Assembly: GCA_963824645.1 (NCBI GenBank)
Contig: CAWGQC010000012.1
Coordinates: forward strand, 186,001-250,000
Length of the DNA stretch: 64,000 nucleotides
Direction of reading: 5' to 3'
Origin: Bog-756 sp963824645
GTDB taxonomy: Bacteria; Actinomycetota; Acidimicrobiia; Acidimicrobiales; RAAP-2
Made by a program: the position numbers and the translations under genes. The notes beneath the pieces are model-generated. The model was not told where the DNA came from and did no database searches. It was given only the letters and a program-made list of their open reading frames with translations. This document shows positions 62,061 through 64,000 of this stretch, in pieces; position 1 is the first letter of the stretch, and the number at the start of each line of letters is the position of its first letter.

Positions 62061-62312
62061 GTGGTACGTCGTTGGTCGATCGAGCCCCTTGTGGGGATCG
62101 ACGACTTCGCCCTCGGATTCGCTCAGGTGGCGGAAGCCATCAACGAGGCGATGCTGCGCATCGGAAGATCGATCGTCGAGACGTTCGAGAATGTGTTGGC
62201 GTGGATCTTTCCCCCCACGTTGGGGCCTTGGGAAGAGGCTCCGGGGATGCTCCTCGAGGAACTGCTCGATCGACCCGCTCTGGATCGAATGATCAAGGCC
62301 ATGGCTTCCTAG
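62061..62312 (+). CDS. small hypothetical protein
   Basis: The 83-residue product (MVRRWSIEPLVGIDDFALGFAQ) is helical with FENVLAWIFPPTLGPWEEAPGML and an acidic end. Composition and the promoter-like box support a real gene. No family recognised. Confidence 0.5.
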   Translation: MVRRWSIEPLVGIDDFALGFAQVAEAINEAMLRIGRSIVETFENVLAWIFPPTLGPWEEAPGMLLEELLDRPALDRMIKAMAS

Positions 62313-62591
62313 CCATCATCTGACCCGGCAGCCAGCTGACGCCAACAGACCTCGGTCGATTCTGGTGGGGCTTTCACTACGGTTGGCTCCGCTCAGCCTG
62401 ATCTTCGAATCTGGGCCACTGATACCGGGAACAGTCCGGAATCCTGGTGGACCAGGAAACCGGAACGGCGACCGCTCGGAGTGTGAGTAGGCTCTCGCCG
62501 GGTCACTTTCGAAGCCCTTGTGAGCAAGGCGTAGGCAAATGATCCAGCTGGTCGGAATCCGTTTGTGTGGAATAGGGCTCTGACCAGGAGA

Positions 62592-62669
62592 CGGGCTGTG
62601 GCGCAGCTTGGTTAGCGCGCTTGACTGGGGGTCAAGAGGTCCCGGGTTCAAATCCCGGCAGCCCGACCA
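62592..62669 (+). tRNA. tRNA-Pro (anticodon GGG)
   Basis: Folded by eye: acceptor CGGGCTG pairs with CAGCCCG, the D arm is GCGC..GCGC, and the anticodon stem CTTGA/TCAAG closes loop CTGGGGG with anticodon GGG. The T arm is CCGGG-TTCAAAT-CCCGG. Discriminator A is at 62666, followed by genomically encoded CCA at 62667-62669. All arms pair, so it is a functional proline tRNA reading CCC/CCU. Confidence 0.97.
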
Positions 62670-62736
62670 CTGCGACGGGTCAGAGTGTTGTCGGGCGGAG
62701 ATGCCGACCGGCCACATCGCTCTTGTCACCCCGGCT

Positions 62737-63045
62737 TTAGTTGCTGCCTGGGGCCAGCGTCCACATAGCTACGTGATCGTCCGGCATAGGTCCATCCTGT
62801 CGAACGGTGGCGTACCCGACCGTGATCAGGCGTCGCTCGAAATAGCCCACCACGACATCCACCTTCGACAGTTGGGTAGTACCACTCTCAGCGCCAACGC
62901 CCGTGCGCGTAGCTAAGTGCGGCCTACCCGGGGCCCCGTCCGGCCCGAGCGTCCAGAGAAGCCAGTCGCCGTTTTTGTGAGTCGTCAGCGTGGCGATGTT
63001 GGCCGTGGGGTCGTACGCCAGGTTGAACGGGTCTATCTCAATCAT
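62737..63045 (-). CDS. hypothetical protein with WTLGPDG/WTLAPG motif
   Basis: From ATG 63045 the 102-residue frame reads MIEIDPFNLAYDPTANIATLTTH, WLLWTLGPDGAPG, VDVVVGYFERRLITVGYA and MWTLAPGSN. It looks like a beta-rich repeat protein (WTL twice). A TTGTCA box and a TTAGAC hexamer 6 nt before the ATG suggest a leaderless promoter. The frame stays open upstream to 63267 but that part looks non-coding. Confidence 0.5.
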   Translation of the reverse strand: MIEIDPFNLAYDPTANIATLTTHKNGDWLLWTLGPDGAPGRPHLATRTGVGAESGTTQLSKVDVVVGYFERRLITVGYATVRQDGPMPDDHVAMWTLAPGSN

Positions 63046-63199
63046 CTGTTCGTCTAACCCACTGATCCTATTGACAAGGTGGGATAAGCCTACCCGAGGA
63101 GGTCGGGGCGACGCCGAAGCGTTCTTCGACCTTCGCCCGGACACGCAAGTGACCGCCGCCCGGAAAGGACGACGGCCACTTGAGACGATGCCCCTCCGG

Positions 63200-63856
63200 T
63201 CAGGGAAGCGCGATACTCGATCCGGCCCCGATGGTGAAGGCCGCGTACGGGCCCCAGCCGGAACCACAGGTAGACACGATGTTGGTCAACATGGTGTTGG
63301 GCGCGGTTACTGGCGGTGCGAACGATCCACTACCCGTGACGGCAGACCCGGCAGCCTGGAGACTGATGGTGTCGAACGGAGAACCTGAGACGATCGGAGC
63401 GGCGCCCACCCCGTAGGTGACGAGGCTCGGTGCGATGTTGGGCGTCGAGTTCCACACGTACTTCACGGTAAGAGCACCGATGGTGTCCTGTCCGGTGAAT
63501 ACCGGGCAGGCATTGGCATTGCCGGGCCCGATGGGCTGAATATAGCCAGCCCCCGAGATCTTGACCCCGTGCACGGTCACCGGGGACAGCGAACCTGCGG
63601 AGTTGGGAACCATGACTGAACCGGCGCAACCGCCTGTGGAGGCATTTGCCTTCTCTTTGAAACTGAACTTCACCGCGGTGCTCGTCACTCCGGCCAGCGT
63701 GAGTTTGGGTGAGAACTTGCCGTTGCCGATAACGTTGCAGCTCACGGTGCCAACGGCCGGTTGAGGTGACGCCCCACTCACTCCTGCGTCAATCGCCGTC
63801 AAAGCCGCAGTTGACACGAATACTGCTGCCGTGGTCGCCAGAATCTTCCGAAGCAT
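63200..63856 (-). CDS. secreted protein of unknown function
   Basis: Start ATG 63856 (MLRKILATTAAVFVSTAALTA) follows GGGGAGGACA, a strong ribosome site, and opens with a signal peptide, cleaved near GVSGA-SPQP. The 218-residue product has Cys pairs (VSCNV, GGCAG, NACPVF, STCGSG) and is Gly/Ser/Thr-rich and beta-like. No family recognised. It probably remains outside the cell. Confidence 0.7.
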   Translation of the reverse strand: MLRKILATTAAVFVSTAALTAIDAGVSGASPQPAVGTVSCNVIGNGKFSPKLTLAGVTSTAVKFSFKEKANASTGGCAGSVMVPNSAGSLSPVTVHGVKISGAGYIQPIGPGNANACPVFTGQDTIGALTVKYVWNSTPNIAPSLVTYGVGAAPIVSGSPFDTISLQAAGSAVTGSGSFAPPVTAPNTMLTNIVSTCGSGWGPYAAFTIGAGSSIALP

Positions 63857-64000
63857 TGTCCTCCCCAATCCGCCCGAGGATTGCCCTCACTAGGGAGCCA
63901 GTCCGCCGGGACAATTACACCGCGGTCGTTGCCGCAGCAGGACGAGTCTCGCCCGTGCGGACGATAGCCCCAAACGGATGGGATCGCTCAAACCTTGGAA
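63857..64000. other. right edge: upstream region of the secreted-protein gene
   Basis: No gene is visible in the last 144 bp. It presumably holds the promoter of the secreted-protein gene. Confidence 0.4.

Noticed and set aside
62592..62669. tRNA-Pro as an attachment site for the downstream genes
   Set aside because: No integrase or direct repeat of the tRNA 3' end was found within the remaining 1.3 kb.

Overview
The window is high-GC chromosomal DNA of an actinomycete-grade bacterium. The core block follows the order known from Mycobacterium (HAD phosphatase, tlyA, nadK, recN, pyrG, NUDIX, xerD, then scpA, scpB, pseudouridine synthase, cmk, der). Many starts are GTG or TTG, stop/start overlaps are common, and several genes carry a TANNNT box 6-8 nt before the start codon, as in leaderless actinobacterial transcripts. 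I infer Actinomycetota, possibly Acidimicrobiia; the class is a guess from overall gene content and is not proven here.

Layout. 1-1.6 kb: the decayed end of a surface protein made of exact 34-residue Cys repeats, then a small CGELGCG protein. 1.7-8.6 kb: small accessory enzymes (two GNATs, pterin dehydratase-like, VOC, PPOX, SDR, zinc ribbon) interrupted by mobile DNA. An IS110 element is itself split by a complete IS3-family element with a 3-bp target duplication. An integrase remnant lies at 8 kb and a second, badly decayed IS110 at 9.1-10.2 kb. 10-20.4 kb: sparse accessory DNA with long gaps, a lipoprotein, an alpha/beta hydrolase, a sulfotransferase-like protein, a methyltransferase, a frameshifted GT-C glycosyltransferase and two paralogous 65-residue CxxC proteins.

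20.4-25 kb: a non-homologous end-joining cassette (Ku, phosphoesterase-ligase, separate polymerase/primase) with an esterase lipoprotein overlapping its end. 25-34 kb: envelope functions (PAP2, FG-GAP beta-propeller, SDR, BcsA-like synthase with PilZ, OatA-like acyltransferase, DoxX-Rieske fusion). 34-44.4 kb: desaturase and the core run from the HAD phosphatase through tlyA, nadK, recN, pyrG, NUDIX, xerD, a TraR/DksA-like protein and an M50 protease. 44.4-48.6 kb: two large membrane glycosylation proteins, then trpS on the opposite strand.

49.7-56 kb: scpA-scpB-rluB-aroH-tyrA-aroA-cmk-plsC, tightly packed and mostly overlapping, so chromosome segregation, ribosome modification, aromatic amino acid synthesis, CMP kinase and phospholipid synthesis probably share transcripts. 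56-61.8 kb: GT2 and HD proteins and ispH on the minus strand, then a DUF512 radical SAM protein and der on the plus strand. 62.6 kb: tRNA-Pro(GGG), followed by accessory and secreted proteins.

At least six loci need one-base corrections to give full-length proteins: the repeat protein, IS110, the GNAT at 6 kb, the glycosyltransferase at 17 kb, the small membrane protein at 30.3 kb and the YfhO-like protein at 47.7 kb. From sequence alone I cannot tell real decay from residual assembly indels.
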